A stretch of 64,000 nt of DNA from Peribacillus faecalis (GCF_014712675.1 NZ_JACXSI010000017.1:1-64000); one strand, 5' to 3'; shown: positions 45,413 to 54,694, counted from the stretch's first letter. A program made the numbers and translations. The notes: generated by a model from the letters alone, not told the origin.

Positions 45413-46230
45413 CTATTTATTGAGTATGACACGTGCATTTATTAAACTTGCAGTGAATAAATAGATATTTTCTATGTATTCATCCCATTCTTGTGCGCTT
45501 GCCAGTTTGACATGGACAGGGGTCCTGGATTCCGGTTCATATTGGGTAAGCCAAATACCTTGATTGGAAAGGAAGATAAAGCCTATATTTTCTAAAAGTA
45601 ATTGTTTTTTTCATTAATGTAGAAAACAGATATATTTTCCGTTTTATCCCATTGAGCGATTAAGCCTTTCTGAAATACGGAAAAAGCCTCTAAATCGAGA
45701 CCTTCTAATTCACTCTTGATTTTTTTAACGTTTTTTGGCTTTTTCAAAGAATCAAATTGATGATCAGTCAGCGAAAAGGATAAATTGGAATCGGTAGTCC
45801 AATTTGTCTGGAAGTTATAGAAATTTTTGATGTGATTCGGGATGTTTTTTTCGGATATAAAAGTAAAACGTTGGATGCTGTTTTCTTCTACATAGTGATA
45901 GAGCCATTTATCAAAATCAATATAATGAAAGATAAGCAGAGCTTTTTGTTCTTCGTGTGTTGCTCTAATCAAAAATCGGGTGTTTGCGTATATTTCCAGG
46001 AAGGAAATGACCTCATCGGCTAAAGGGTTGATTTCTTGCTCTTCTTTTTCTTTGTCCCAAATGCCTTTCATTTTCAATCGAGCTATAGTTGACTTAAACA
46101 TTACTTCTAATTCCTTTGTGCCGGTCGATATAGAAGCATTCTCGACCGAAGATTTTGCTTCTTCATCAAAACCGGCAACAGATAACATGACAATTAACTC
46201 TTCTGCAGTAAAAGTGAAAGTGTTTTCCAT
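45413..46230 (-). pseudogene. Hypothetical protein split by a frameshift in an A7 run
   Basis: The intact frame from ATG 46230 (GGAGGATAAATAT upstream) gives 212 residues (MENTFTFTAEELIVMLSVAG...) and stops at 45592. The run of seven A on the minus strand (45611-45605) lies 15 bases before that stop. Adding one base there continues in frame as EKKQLLLENIGFIFLSNQGI then WLTQYEPE...ARVILNK to TAG 45415-45413, giving about 272 residues. The continuation is protein-like, so this is a frameshift, a sequencing error at a homopolymer, or slippage. The family is not recognised; the N-terminus faintly recalls secretion-associated chaperone-type proteins. It follows a small degenerate gene upstream. 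Confidence 0.55.
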
Positions 46231-46256
46231 ATATTTATCCTCCGTTAAGAATGAAG

Positions 46257-46617
46257 TCATTTAAACCAGCTGCCTATAGATTTGAAAGCCTTCCCGACTC
46301 CTTCTTCTATTTTATTGACCGTTTTGCCTACAATTTCTGTTGCGGTCCGGTAGGCATTGTTGCAGGTGGAGCTGTCGGAGCCGTCGCCGGCACTTAAAGC
46401 AGCTCCAAGTGTTCCGCCGATTTTTGCACCGGCTGCTGCATCAAAATCCATAACCGTGCCTGCGCTTTTTGTATTTTATGAATCGCGTTTGCGATTGTAT
46501 TTGAATAGCGCGAACTTGCTTTTCATGAATTGCCGGCAGTCAATGTGAACTTGTTGCCTGGTTTTATATCAGTACTTTTTCAACAACAGCAAATTTGACT
46601 TTAATCTCATTGCTCAT
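46257..46617 (-). pseudogene. Degenerate small gene(s), possibly a type VII secretion substrate (YwqI/DUF5344-like)
   Basis: A start at 46617 (AAAGGAAC upstream) opens MSNEIKVKFAVVEKVLI and stops at 46564. That resembles the N-terminus of WXG100-like YwqI/DUF5344 proteins (recalled, not searched). Further fragments in other frames follow (SSRYSNTIANAIHKIQKAQA). An open segment from 46451 then encodes DFDAAAGAKIGGTLGAALSA and ends KAFKSIGSWFK, a glycine/alanine-rich pattern common in secreted effectors. The pieces look like one or two short genes broken by frameshifts. Functional assignment is weak. Confidence 0.4.
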
Positions 46618-46783
46618 CTCAAAAGTTCCTTTCTTCAAGATTATCTTTATTGCCTATACAAGAATGCTACTAAATAACCGAAATGTGGTAAATGTGAAAA
46701 AAGACCTTTTATTGCACTTCTATCCTCTTTGATTCCCGAGGTTCCTTCAGAAGATGTTAGTGTTGTTTAACAAAACTCCTCAT

Positions 46784-46802
46784 AACTCTCACTTATGAGG
46801 AG
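46784..46802. other. Hairpin upstream of ysmB
   Basis: CTCCTCATA and TATGAGGAG pair perfectly around an ACTCTCACT loop (about 46780-46802). On the minus strand it is followed by TTTTGTT, like a terminator, yet no minus-strand gene lies to its right. It may be an operator for the MarR-type gene downstream or a relic. Confidence 0.4.
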
Positions 46803-46882
46803 ATATGGAAGGGTGAAATTGCTTTTCTTTTTCATGAAAATATTAGATAATATTGCATAAGAATGAATCAGGAGTTGTGCAT

Positions 46883-47323
46883 ATGTCTACCATTAATCAA
46901 GAACAAGTAGCGTCAATTGAAAAAGAACTTCGTTACATATCGGCACTGGTAAAGCAAAAAGGACGAGAAATATTGAATAACTATCCGATTACTCCTCCTC
47001 AGTTCATCGCTCTTCAATGGCTTCTTGAAGATGGTGATATGACAATTGGAGAGCTTTCTTCAAAAATGTATTTAGCTTGCAGCACGACGACAGATTTAGT
47101 GGACCGGATGGAGAAAAATAATTTAGTTCAACGTGTAAAAGCTGAGCATGACCGCAGAGTGGTACAAATACACTTGCTTGAAGAAGGAAAGCGTATAATA
47201 GATGAAGTAATTGAAAAAAGACAATCCTACTTGAAAAATGTTTTAACAAATTACAGCGAGGATGAAATTCTGTCTTTAAACAACAATTTGCAGAAACTGC
47301 ATCATGAAATGAAGGAAGATTGA
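46883..47323 (+). CDS. ysmB: MarR-family transcriptional regulator YsmB
   Basis: 146 residues with the MarR winged helix: LEDGDMTIGELSSKMYLACS then TTTDLVDRMEKNNLVQRVKA and the wing DRRVVQIHLLEEG. ATG 46883 follows CAGGAG; an in-frame extension to 46853 is rejected. Target genes unknown. It is 9 bp upstream of racE and probably cotranscribed with it, as in B. subtilis. Confidence 0.9.
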   Translation: MSTINQEQVASIEKELRYISALVKQKGREILNNYPITPPQFIALQWLLEDGDMTIGELSSKMYLACSTTTDLVDRMEKNNLVQRVKAEHDRRVVQIHLLEEGKRIIDEVIEKRQSYLKNVLTNYSEDEILSLNNNLQKLHHEMKED

Positions 47324-47332
47324 GGCGATTTT

Positions 47333-48136
47333 TTGAAACAGGCAATTGGGATCATTGACTCGGGCGTCGGCGGATTGACCGTTGTGAAAGAGATTATGCG
47401 TCAGCTGCCGAATGAGTCAGTTATATATTTAGGCGATAATGCCAGATGTCCATACGGACCGAGGACGAAGGAAGAAGTACAGCAGTTTACGTGGGAACTG
47501 ACGAAGTTTCTATTGAAGAAAAAGATTAAAATGCTGATTATTGCATGTAACACAGCAACTGCAGTAGCGTTAGAGGAAATCAAACAGGCTTTGCCGATTC
47601 CTGTTTTGGGTGTTATCCAGCCCGGAGCAAGGGCTGCTATTAAGCATTCCAAACAGTTGAGAATCGGTGTGATTGGAACGGAAGGAACGGTGCGAAGCAG
47701 AGCATACGCTGCAGCGCTTCATGATATCAATGAACAAGTGCATGTAACGAGCATAGCCTGTCCGAAGTTTGTTCCGGTTGTGGAGAGCGGTGAGTACAAC
47801 AGTGCGCTAGCAAAGAAAGTGGTGGCTGAATCATTGCAGCCGCTAAAGATTACGGGCATTGATACGATTATATTAGGATGCACTCATTATCCGCTTCTGG
47901 GGCCTATTATTGCGTCAACGATGGGAAAACATGTGAAAGTAATTTCTTCAGGCGATGAAACCGCCCGGGAGACAAGTGTCATTCTTGAGTATCAAGGTTT
48001 ACTGAATAAACATGCTGAAAAGCCTGTCCATCATTTTTATACGACAGGCTCAAAAGAAATATTTAAAAGAATTGCGACATCCTGGCTTGGCTCATGCGTC
48101 GAAAATGTGAGCGCGATTAAATTGGATGAACATTGA
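47333..48136 (+). CDS. racE: Glutamate racemase
   Basis: Converts L- to D-glutamate for peptidoglycan (and poly-glutamate where present). 267 residues. Catalytic cysteines in [16 protein letters not shown] and [11 protein letters not shown], with [16 protein letters not shown] at the N-terminus. Start TTG 47333. Cotranscribed with ysmB. Confidence 0.95.
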   Translation: MKQAIGIIDSGVGGLTVVKEIMRQLPNESVIYLGDNARCPYGPRTKEEVQQFTWELTKFLLKKKIKMLIIACNTATAVALEEIKQALPIPVLGVIQPGARAAIKHSKQLRIGVIGTEGTVRSRAYAAALHDINEQVHVTSIACPKFVPVVESGEYNSALAKKVVAESLQPLKITGIDTIILGCTHYPLLGPIIASTMGKHVKVISSGDETARETSVILEYQGLLNKHAEKPVHHFYTTGSKEIFKRIATSWLGSCVENVSAIKLDEH

Positions 48137-48137
48137 T

Positions 48138-48170
48138 AAAAACGGCTGAATACTTTTCGGCCGTTTTTAT
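48138..48170 (+). terminator. Intrinsic terminator of racE
   Basis: AAAACGGCTGAA pairs with TTTTCGGCCGTTTT, ending in T-run. Confidence 0.75.
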
Positions 48171-48178
48171 TTTTGACG

Positions 48179-48201
48179 AAAAAGGACCGGTTCTGTTTTT
48201 T
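48179..48201 (+). repeat. Dispersed GNRA-hairpin motif, variant copy
   Basis: AAAAAGGACCGGTTCTG followed by TTTTTT. The left half is identical to the other copies; the loop and right arm are altered (GTTC, TGT), so the ACCG stem is broken. It stands alone directly after the racE terminator. Confidence 0.65.
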
Positions 48202-48274
48202 CGATATTTGTTAGTCTATTTTTCCGTAGGGCTCGTATACATAGTAGTACAAACCATATTGGAGGGAAAATAAG

Positions 48275-49354
48275 ATGTTTAAACGTAAAAGCATGCCTTT
48301 TTTTATAGTATTGTTGTCATTTGCTATCATACTTGGGGGATGCGGTCTGCTGAAGGGAGGCAATCAGGAAATCGATCCACCTCAGTCGGAGTCCATTATC
48401 GAGGATGAATCGGCACTTGAAGAAAGTGGTGTTGAGACTGAAGACAAGGATGTGTCAGATTCGAAAGAAACAGCAGACCAAAGTGTGATGACTGAGTTAT
48501 ATTTAATTGATAAAAATGGGTATGTCGTTCCACAGACGATAGCCTTGCCTAGTCAGCAGGGGGTCGCTAAACAAGCATTGGAACACTTAGTGGCAGACGG
48601 ACCTGTAACCGATCTTTTGCCTAACGGTTTCAGAGCCGTTTTACCGGCAGGCACGCAAGTTGATGTAGACATTAAAGATGGTAAGGCAACGGTTGATTTC
48701 TCAAAAGAGTTCGCTAACTATAACAGCGAAGATGAACTGAAAATCCTTCAGGCAGTCACTTGGACATTAACGCAATTTGATTCTGTAGAAACAGTTAAGC
48801 TGCAAATGAACGGACATGAGCTGAAGGAAATGCCTGTCAATAAAACACCGATCTCAGAAAACCTTACAAGAGCAAACGGTATTAATATTGATACATCCAG
48901 CACAGTCGATATTACCAATTCAACAGCTATGACATTGTATTACTTAGGTGGAGATGATAGCAACTATTATTACGTGCCGGTGACGAAGAGGGTAGATGTG
49001 AAAGGAAATGATATGGTGTCGGCTGTTGTGAAGGAGCTGGTCAAAGGTCCGGGATCATCCTCTAAGCTGCTGACAGAGTTTATGCCTGATGTGGCTTTGC
49101 TTACTGAACCTAAAATAGATAAAAAAGAAGCTAAAATATCTTTGAACTTCAACGAAAATATTTATGGAAGTTTTGATGAAAATATAGTTTCTCAAAGTTT
49201 GATTGATGTGCTTGTTCTGTCATTGACTGAGCAAAAAGGAATCGAAAGTGTAGAAGTGTTGGTGAATGGTAAAGCGTCGCTTGTGACTGAGGATGGAAAA
49301 GAGCTGTCAGCGCCGGTAAATCGTCCGGAAAAAGTAAACCGCAGTAGTTTGTAA
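48275..49354 (+). CDS. gerM: Spore germination/sporulation lipoprotein GerM
   Basis: 359-residue lipoprotein: signal peptide with lipobox LGGC (Cys about residue 24), an acidic low-complexity stretch, then two tandem GerM domains (about residues 70-190 and 210-350). The motifs are FSKEFANYNSEDELKILQAV and LNFNENIYGSFDENIVSQSL. In B. subtilis GerM is needed for spore envelope assembly and germination. The ATG follows TTGGAGGG. Confidence 0.93.
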   Translation: MFKRKSMPFFIVLLSFAIILGGCGLLKGGNQEIDPPQSESIIEDESALEESGVETEDKDVSDSKETADQSVMTELYLIDKNGYVVPQTIALPSQQGVAKQALEHLVADGPVTDLLPNGFRAVLPAGTQVDVDIKDGKATVDFSKEFANYNSEDELKILQAVTWTLTQFDSVETVKLQMNGHELKEMPVNKTPISENLTRANGINIDTSSTVDITNSTAMTLYYLGGDDSNYYYVPVTKRVDVKGNDMVSAVVKELVKGPGSSSKLLTEFMPDVALLTEPKIDKKEAKISLNFNENIYGSFDENIVSQSLIDVLVLSLTEQKGIESVEVLVNGKASLVTEDGKELSAPVNRPEKVNRSSL

Positions 49355-49390
49355 AGAGAAATATTTGTTATACTAAATAATAGTCATATA

Positions 49391-49427
49391 GAGGTAGGCT
49401 ATCCGATTAGCCGCCTCTTATTTATTG
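49391..49427 (+). terminator. Intrinsic terminator between gerM and rph
   Basis: GAGG(T)AGGCTA pairs with TAGCC(G)CCTC around a short loop, followed by TTATTTATT. Confidence 0.6.
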
Positions 49428-49456
49428 AGCTAACATTTCTTAGAGGAGGAATACAT

Positions 49457-50212
49457 ATGCGCCATGATGGAAGAGTAAATAATCAATTACGACCAATTCA
49501 AATAGAAACGGGTTATATTAAGCATCCGGCAGGTTCTGTATTAATTACGGTAGGAGACACGAAAGTAATATGTACAGCTACAATTGATGACCGTGTGCCA
49601 CCTTTTATGAGAGGACAAGGCAAAGGCTGGGTTACGGCTGAATACTCGATGCTGCCTGCAGCAACTGAGCAACGAAATATTCGTGAAGCAGCAAAAGGGA
49701 AAATTACAGGACGCACAATGGAAATCCAGCGCTTAATTGGACGAGCACTGCGAGCAGTAGTCGATTTAGAAGCAATGGGCGAACGTACAGTTTGGGTAGA
49801 CTGTGATGTTATTCAAGCTGATGGAGGCACACGTACAGCGTCTATTACGGGAGCGTTTGTGGCGATGACTTTGGCTTTTGAAAAAATGTACAAAGAAAAG
49901 AACTTGTCTGTTTTTCCTGTAAAAGATTACTTAGCTGCAACAAGCGTAGGTATGATTGAAAGTCATGGAGCTGTTCTTGACTTAAACTACGTAGAAGATT
50001 CTCAAGCTTTAGTGGATATGAATGTCATTATGACAGGAAATGGTGAGTTTGTAGAGCTGCAAGGCACAGGAGAAGAAGCGACTTTTACATATAGCCAACT
50101 GCAAGAGATGCTAGGTTTGGCATCTGAAGGCATGAAAGAACTTTTTGCAATCCAAAAGGATGCATTAAAAGAAACAGCTCAGTTAATTCAAAATGGGGGA
50201 AGTTCAAAGTGA
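49457..50212 (+). CDS. rph: Ribonuclease PH
   Basis: Phosphorolytic 3'-5' exoribonuclease trimming tRNA 3' ends. 251 residues. [20 protein letters not shown] start, then [34 protein letters not shown] and [20 protein letters not shown], all RNase PH signatures. The ATG follows TAGAGGAGG. The stop overlaps the rdgB start (GTGA). Confidence 0.97.
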   Translation: MRHDGRVNNQLRPIQIETGYIKHPAGSVLITVGDTKVICTATIDDRVPPFMRGQGKGWVTAEYSMLPAATEQRNIREAAKGKITGRTMEIQRLIGRALRAVVDLEAMGERTVWVDCDVIQADGGTRTASITGAFVAMTLAFEKMYKEKNLSVFPVKDYLAATSVGMIESHGAVLDLNYVEDSQALVDMNVIMTGNGEFVELQGTGEEATFTYSQLQEMLGLASEGMKELFAIQKDALKETAQLIQNGGSSK

Positions 50213-50802
50213 AGAAAATCATTATAGCAACAGGTAATAAAGGGAAGGCGAGAGAGTTTGCGACACTATTCTCTCCGCTGGGTTATGATGTTTTAACATT
50301 GCATGATTTAGAAGGTGCGACAGACGTAGAGGAAACAGGATCGACATTTGAAGAAAATGCAATTTTGAAAGCGGAGGCTCTTTGCGAACAGTTCAATACA
50401 ATGGTCATTTCGGATGATTCCGGCTTAATGATTGATGCGCTTGATGGCAGACCGGGTGTTTATTCTGCACGCTATGCAGGTGAACAGAAAAATGATGATG
50501 ATAATATTGACAAAGTGTTGGAAGAATTGAAAGGTGTGCCGGAAGAAAAACGGACAGCCCGTTTCTATTGCGCATTGGCTGTAGCTATCCCAGGTCAAGA
50601 AACGATTACAGTTTCCGGAACTGTTGAAGGACGCATCGCTAATGCACGTCAAGGTGAAAATGGATTCGGTTATGATCCGGTATTCTATGTGCCGACTTTA
50701 GGGAAAATGATGGCGGAATTGAAGCCAGAAGAAAAAAATGCAATCAGCCATCGTGCTAATGCATTGAAAAAACTTAAAGAATTATTGCCTACACTTTTAT
50801 AG
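50209..50802 (+). CDS. rdgB: XTP/dITP pyrophosphatase (Ham1/RdgB)
   Basis: Removes non-canonical purine triphosphates (ITP, XTP) from the nucleotide pool. 197 residues. [13 protein letters not shown] near the start, [25 protein letters not shown], and [11 protein letters not shown] are hallmarks. GTG start overlaps the rph stop, implying translational coupling. Confidence 0.96.
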   Translation: MKKIIIATGNKGKAREFATLFSPLGYDVLTLHDLEGATDVEETGSTFEENAILKAEALCEQFNTMVISDDSGLMIDALDGRPGVYSARYAGEQKNDDDNIDKVLEELKGVPEEKRTARFYCALAVAIPGQETITVSGTVEGRIANARQGENGFGYDPVFYVPTLGKMMAELKPEEKNAISHRANALKKLKELLPTLL

Positions 50803-50818
50803 AAAGAAGATGTTTAAT

Positions 50819-51334
50819 ATGAAAATCCTAGTTGTCAGTGATTCTCATGGAGACCGTCAGGCATTATTGCGTTTAAAAGAACAGTATGAGCATGAAGTAG
50901 ATGCGATGATTCATTGCGGAGACTCCGAGCTTCAGCATGATGACTCCGTCTTGGAAAATTTCATTTATGTAAGAGGTAACTGCGATTATGATTCGAATTT
51001 TCCCAATGAGTCAATTCGTGATTTAGGCGGTTATCGCTTCTTTATTACGCATGGTCACTTGTATAATGTGCGCATGACTTTGCAAAGCCTTTCGTATAAA
51101 GCCGAAGAAACAGGTGCAAATATTGTCCTCTTTGGCCATACGCATCATGTAGGCAACGCAATGGGAGAAGATAAGGTGCTATACATCAATCCGGGAAGTA
51201 TTCTGTTGCCGCGCGGCCGTAAGGAAAAAACGTATGCCATCCTTGATTTGAAGGATAAGCAAGTAGATGTCCAAGTTTATGACGATGAAGGGCATTTCTT
51301 AAAAAATTTATCAGCTTCTTACCAAATGAATTGA
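50819..51334 (+). CDS. ysnB: Calcineurin-like metallophosphoesterase YsnB (YfcE/MJ0936 family)
   Basis: 171 residues. Metal-site motifs: VVSDSHGD, IHCGDSE, RGNCDYDS, FFITHGH and FGHTHH, then NPGSI. Probable broad phosphodiesterase; natural substrate unknown. ATG 50819 after AGAAAGAAGATG; an ATG at 50810 is possible but sits within that site. Third gene of rph-rdgB-ysnB. Confidence 0.92.
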   Translation: MKILVVSDSHGDRQALLRLKEQYEHEVDAMIHCGDSELQHDDSVLENFIYVRGNCDYDSNFPNESIRDLGGYRFFITHGHLYNVRMTLQSLSYKAEETGANIVLFGHTHHVGNAMGEDKVLYINPGSILLPRGRKEKTYAILDLKDKQVDVQVYDDEGHFLKNLSASYQMN

Positions 51335-51402
51335 AATCATGTATAATAATTAGCAGGGAGTAAAATCTCTGCTAATTATAAAAAAAAGTTTTCGAAAATG
51401 TA

Positions 51403-51431
51403 TTGACTTTACCTTGTTATGTTACTATAAT
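51403..51431 (+). promoter_or_regulatory. Promoter of tRNA-Arg
   Basis: TTGACT (51403-51408), 17 bp, TATAAT (51426-51431), a near-consensus sigmaA promoter 43 bp before the tRNA. Confidence 0.85.
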
Positions 51432-51474
51432 AAGAATTGTCCTTAAGAAAATGGATAGAAAAAATTTAAATAAT

Positions 51475-51548
<74 letters not shown>

Positions 51549-51557
51549 CTTCTGAAG

Positions 51558-51600
51558 ACAGCCTAATTCCTGCTTGAGGGGTTAGGCTGTTTTGTTTTTT
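51558..51600 (+). terminator. Intrinsic terminator of tRNA-Arg
   Basis: ACAGCCTAA and TTAGGCTGT form a perfect stem, followed by TTTGTTTTTT. Confidence 0.85.
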
Positions 51601-51631
51601 GCAGAATGTAACTGATAGCGGGACAAACTAA

Positions 51632-51668
51632 AAAAGCTCTGTAGTAAATGTAAAACTACAGAGCTTTT
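51632..51668. terminator. Hairpin terminator at the end of the dct relic
   Basis: AAAAGCTCTGTAGT pairs with ACTACAGAGCTTTT, flanked by A- and T-runs, usable in both directions. It probably terminated the former minus-strand symporter gene. Confidence 0.75.
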
Positions 51669-51686
51669 GTTAATTACATATAAATT

Positions 51687-51970
51687 TTATGCAGCATTCT
51701 TTTGCAACGCAAGCTTCTCTGCTTCAGGATCGAACTCTTTTTACATTTTAGCTACAACAACTGTTGCAACGCTGTTACCGATAATGTTTGTGATAGCAAG
51801 CGCTTCAGACATAAAGCGGTCAACACCAATCAATAGCGCAATTTCTTCAACAGGGATCATCGGGAATGCCGCTAAAGCTGCTGCAAGCGTAATGAAGCCT
51901 GTTCCGGTAATACCGGCTGCGCAGCTAGATGTCAGCATTAAAATTTCAAGTAAAGTAATCTGTTGCCATA
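51687..51970 (-). pseudogene. C-terminal fragment of a dicarboxylate/Na+ symporter (DctP/GltP type)
   Basis: About 95 residues: [71 protein letters not shown]. These match the last membrane segments of the DAACS (dicarboxylate/amino acid:cation symporter) family. A stop falls where the family normally continues (AKWEKEFD), and EFDPEAEKLALQKNAA lies in frame after it. The upstream four-fifths of the gene is missing. Confidence 0.8.
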
Positions 51971-52089
51971 TTGCATTTGATGCTTTGCAGGAGGTTAATA
52001 GAGATGTTAAGAAAGTGTATATTAGCATAAATCAGGATGATGAGGCACTTTTTATATTAATTGAGGATAATGGCATCAGGAAAAAATAG
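51970..52089 (+). pseudogene. Fragment of a DctS-like sensor histidine kinase ATPase domain
   Basis: [20 protein letters not shown] then [19 protein letters not shown] and stop. This is the stretch between the N box (NAxDAL) and the G1 box (EDNGxGI) of a CitA/DctS-type kinase. It abuts the symporter fragment on the opposite strand, so a deletion or inversion joined them. Confidence 0.7.
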
Positions 52090-52105
52090 TCTCTTTCATA
52101 GAAGG

Positions 52106-52254
52106 ACAGACAATTCCGATTTCAGCGGAAGAAATAGCTAATGGAGTCGGTCTTGCGCGAGTGACCTCAGGGAAGGTGTTTGGATTATTTACAGAAGCGA
52201 AGCAAAGTTAAAATCGTTATTGAGTATGTCAGAATCGGTCATCCGATTAATTAA
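52106..52254 (+). pseudogene. Fragment of a DctR-like response regulator (DNA-binding end)
   Basis: QTIPISAEEIANGVGLARVT in one frame, then after a frameshift VKIVIEYVRIGHPIN and stop. This is the C-terminal helix-turn-helix and terminal strand of CitB/DctR-type regulators (GLARVTxRRYL...GRPxNxY). It is in the order expected after DctS. The remaining sequence to 52380 shows no gene. Confidence 0.65.
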
Positions 52255-52400
52255 TATATAGCGATAAAATAGTAAAGATACATTCATTTACAGATGGATG
52301 TTTTTTTATGCCTTGAAATGTTGTAATGACGCCTTTTAAACGTAATTGAATTATCAGTTATTTTTAAAAATACCACAAAGTGAATAAATATTATTTTAAA

Positions 52401-52415
52401 AAATTTCAGAATTAT
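52401..52415. promoter_or_regulatory. CodY-like box upstream of the oppA-like gene
   Basis: AAATTTCAGAATTAT matches AATTTTCWGAAAATT at 11 of 15 positions, with the CWG core intact. It lies just upstream of a possible -10 TACTAT (52418-52423). CodY control of oligopeptide uptake is established in Bacillus; this site is only moderate. Confidence 0.4.
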
Positions 52416-52537
52416 GTTACTATATCAAAAACTACTATTTAACTAGAATCCGTAAAGAGATTTAGGTTACTGATACTTTTGTTAATATAGTTTATTTGGC
52501 AGCAGTGCTAGACACAAAATAAAAGGAGTGCATCAAG

Positions 52538-54211
52538 TTGAAGAAAGCGAAATTATCAACATTATTAGCCTTCATCCTTATAATCAGTGCTTTTGCATAT
52601 GGATGCGGTGGCAACGACAGCGAAAAAAGCAGCGGAGATGAAAAGTCATCTGCTCAAGAATTAAGAGTGTTAATGTCTTCAGAAATTCCGACGATGGACA
52701 GCGTTATGGCGACAGACGCTACATCATTTACAATGTTAAACAATGTTAATGAAGGATTATACGGGCTTGACCAAGATAATAATATTGTACCTGCAGTAGC
52801 GGATGGGGAACCGGAAGTAAATGCAGAGGGTACAGAATTCACAGTAAAATTGAAAGAAGATGCAGTATGGTCGAATGGCGATCCGGTTACTGCGCAAGAC
52901 TTTGTATATGCATGGCAAAGAGCAATTGACCCTGAAACAGCTTCTACATATGGTCCATACATGATGGGCGGTAAAATTGCGGGAGCTGAAGAAATCACTG
53001 AGGCGGCAGCAGCTGGCAAAGCGTACGATTTAAATATGTTAGGTGTTGAAGCGGTTGATGACAAAACATTGGTTGTTAAAACATCTGCAGTTATGACAGT
53101 TGACTTCTTTAAAGGCTTAATGGCATTCGGTACATTCTTGCCACAAAATGAAGAGTTCGTTGAAGAACAAGGTGAAGACTATGCGACTTCAGCTGAAACA
53201 CTTTTATCAAACGGCCCTTTCAAAATGTCATCATGGGGCGGTTCAACTGCTACAGAATGGACAGTTGAGAAAAATGAAAAATACTATGATGCAGATTCAG
53301 TAAGTTTAACAAAAATCACTTTTAACGTAGCGAAAGATTCTCAAGCAGCAGTCAACGCATTTGAATCAGGAGAAGTAGATATTACAAGCAAACTTTCATC
53401 TGACATCGTTCCTCAATATGAAGGTGATGAGCGGTTAGTAAGCTGGTTAGATCCACGTCTATCTTGGCTGAAAATAAATCAAGACAATGAATACTTAGCG
53501 AACGAAAATATTCGTCGAGCAATCGCAACAGCATTCAATAAAGATGACTTAGTTGCAGATGTTCTAAATAACGGTTCAGTTGCAGCTAACTATGTTGTAC
53601 CTGCAGACTTCGTGAAAGACGAAAACGGCAAAGACTTCCGTGACGCTAACGGTGACTTGCTGACTTTTGACGCAGAAAAAGCGAAAGAATATTGGCAACA
53701 AGGACTAAAAGAATTAGGTGTAACTGAAATTACTTTATCTCTATTAGGTTCTGATACAGAAGAAGCGAAAAAGGTAGACCAATATTTAAAAAGTCAATTA
53801 GAGACTAATCTAGAAGGTTTAACAATTGAAATTTCTGATGTGCCATTTGCTATTCGGATTGATCGTGAAATTTCTCAGGAATATGATATCGTAAACTCAG
53901 GCTGGGCTCCTGACTACTTAGATCCAATCAGTTTCTCTGATTTATGGGTAACGGATGGAGAAAACAACAATATGAGCTATTCTGATCCGGCATATGACGA
54001 GTTAATCGCTAAAGCGGAACAAACAACTGATACAGCTGAAAAATGGTCTTATCTACAAGAAGCAGAGAAGATTGTGCTGGAAGAAGATGCAGCGGTAGCG
54101 CCAATTTTCCAACAGTCTTATAACATTTTAGTTGCTGACTATGTAGATGGATTCACTCATCACTCAGTAGGTACTGAATATAGCTACAAATATATTACAA
54201 TCAACAAGTAA
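52538..54211 (+). CDS. Peptide ABC transporter substrate-binding lipoprotein (OppA-like)
   Basis: 557 residues. Signal peptide with lipobox AYGC (Cys at residue 23), then an SBP_bac_5 family fold: ELRVLMSSEIPTMDSVMATD, KLKEDAVWSNGDPVTAQDFVYAWQRAIDP, NGPFKMSSW, NIRRAIATAFNKDDLV. Captures oligopeptides at the outer membrane face for an Opp-type importer; the permease and ATPase genes are not in the window. TTG start after AAAAGGAGTG. The specificity is uncertain. Confidence 0.93.
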   Translation: MKKAKLSTLLAFILIISAFAYGCGGNDSEKSSGDEKSSAQELRVLMSSEIPTMDSVMATDATSFTMLNNVNEGLYGLDQDNNIVPAVADGEPEVNAEGTEFTVKLKEDAVWSNGDPVTAQDFVYAWQRAIDPETASTYGPYMMGGKIAGAEEITEAAAAGKAYDLNMLGVEAVDDKTLVVKTSAVMTVDFFKGLMAFGTFLPQNEEFVEEQGEDYATSAETLLSNGPFKMSSWGGSTATEWTVEKNEKYYDADSVSLTKITFNVAKDSQAAVNAFESGEVDITSKLSSDIVPQYEGDERLVSWLDPRLSWLKINQDNEYLANENIRRAIATAFNKDDLVADVLNNGSVAANYVVPADFVKDENGKDFRDANGDLLTFDAEKAKEYWQQGLKELGVTEITLSLLGSDTEEAKKVDQYLKSQLETNLEGLTIEISDVPFAIRIDREISQEYDIVNSGWAPDYLDPISFSDLWVTDGENNNMSYSDPAYDELIAKAEQTTDTAEKWSYLQEAEKIVLEEDAAVAPIFQQSYNILVADYVDGFTHHSVGTEYSYKYITINK

Positions 54212-54221
54212 TCCTTAAAAA

Positions 54222-54252
54222 AGGGGCCTCTCAGAAATTGAGAGGCTCTTTT
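54222..54252 (+). terminator. Intrinsic terminator of the oppA-like gene
   Basis: GGGCCTCTCA-GAAAT-TGAGAGGCTC followed by TTTTT. Confidence 0.85.
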
Positions 54253-54417
54253 TGAATTGCATTTTTGTATAAAAATTCACAGTTGCCGTGAAGTGAGGGG
54301 AAACTGTTAAGTCGAATTGAATGTTCGGCAACAGTTGGTATTATCATATTGAAATCGCTTTCCAAAAAAACTATACTATCTTTGATTTTAAATACAAAAG
54401 ATTTAGTGGTGGTGGCG

Positions 54418-54636
54418 ATGATGATGCAATATGATGAAATCAGAAAAGATATATTTAACTGTTTGAATAAAACGGGTTCTTATCCAAAAGCAATCAAACT
54501 GAATAGCGATTTATTAGTTGAATTGAAGCAAGCAGGCTATATCAGCCTATCTGCTGCTGATCCTTCGAAGATTACTTTCTTGGGAATTAAAGTAGAAGAG
54601 TTGCATGATGTTGAAGACTATGAGTTAGTGAACTGA
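54418..54636 (+). CDS. Small hypothetical protein
   Basis: 72 residues from the first of three tandem ATGs (54418), with a GGTGGTGG site. The frame is open to 54349, but a -10-like TATACT (54372-54377) makes the longer form unlikely. Soluble; QYDEIRKDIFNCLNKTGSYP looks like a helical N-terminus and LKQAGYISLSAADPSKITFL a winged-helix-like hairpin. No family recognised. Confidence 0.6.
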   Translation: MMMQYDEIRKDIFNCLNKTGSYPKAIKLNSDLLVELKQAGYISLSAADPSKITFLGIKVEELHDVEDYELVN

Positions 54637-54660
54637 TTTTTACAAATATGATTATGATAG

Positions 54661-54694
54661 TGTCTTAGGTTTAATTAGCCTAAGACATTTTTTT
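54661..54694 (+). terminator. Intrinsic terminator of the small hypothetical gene
   Basis: TGTCTTAGG and CCTAAGACA, perfect 9 bp, followed by seven T. Confidence 0.85.
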
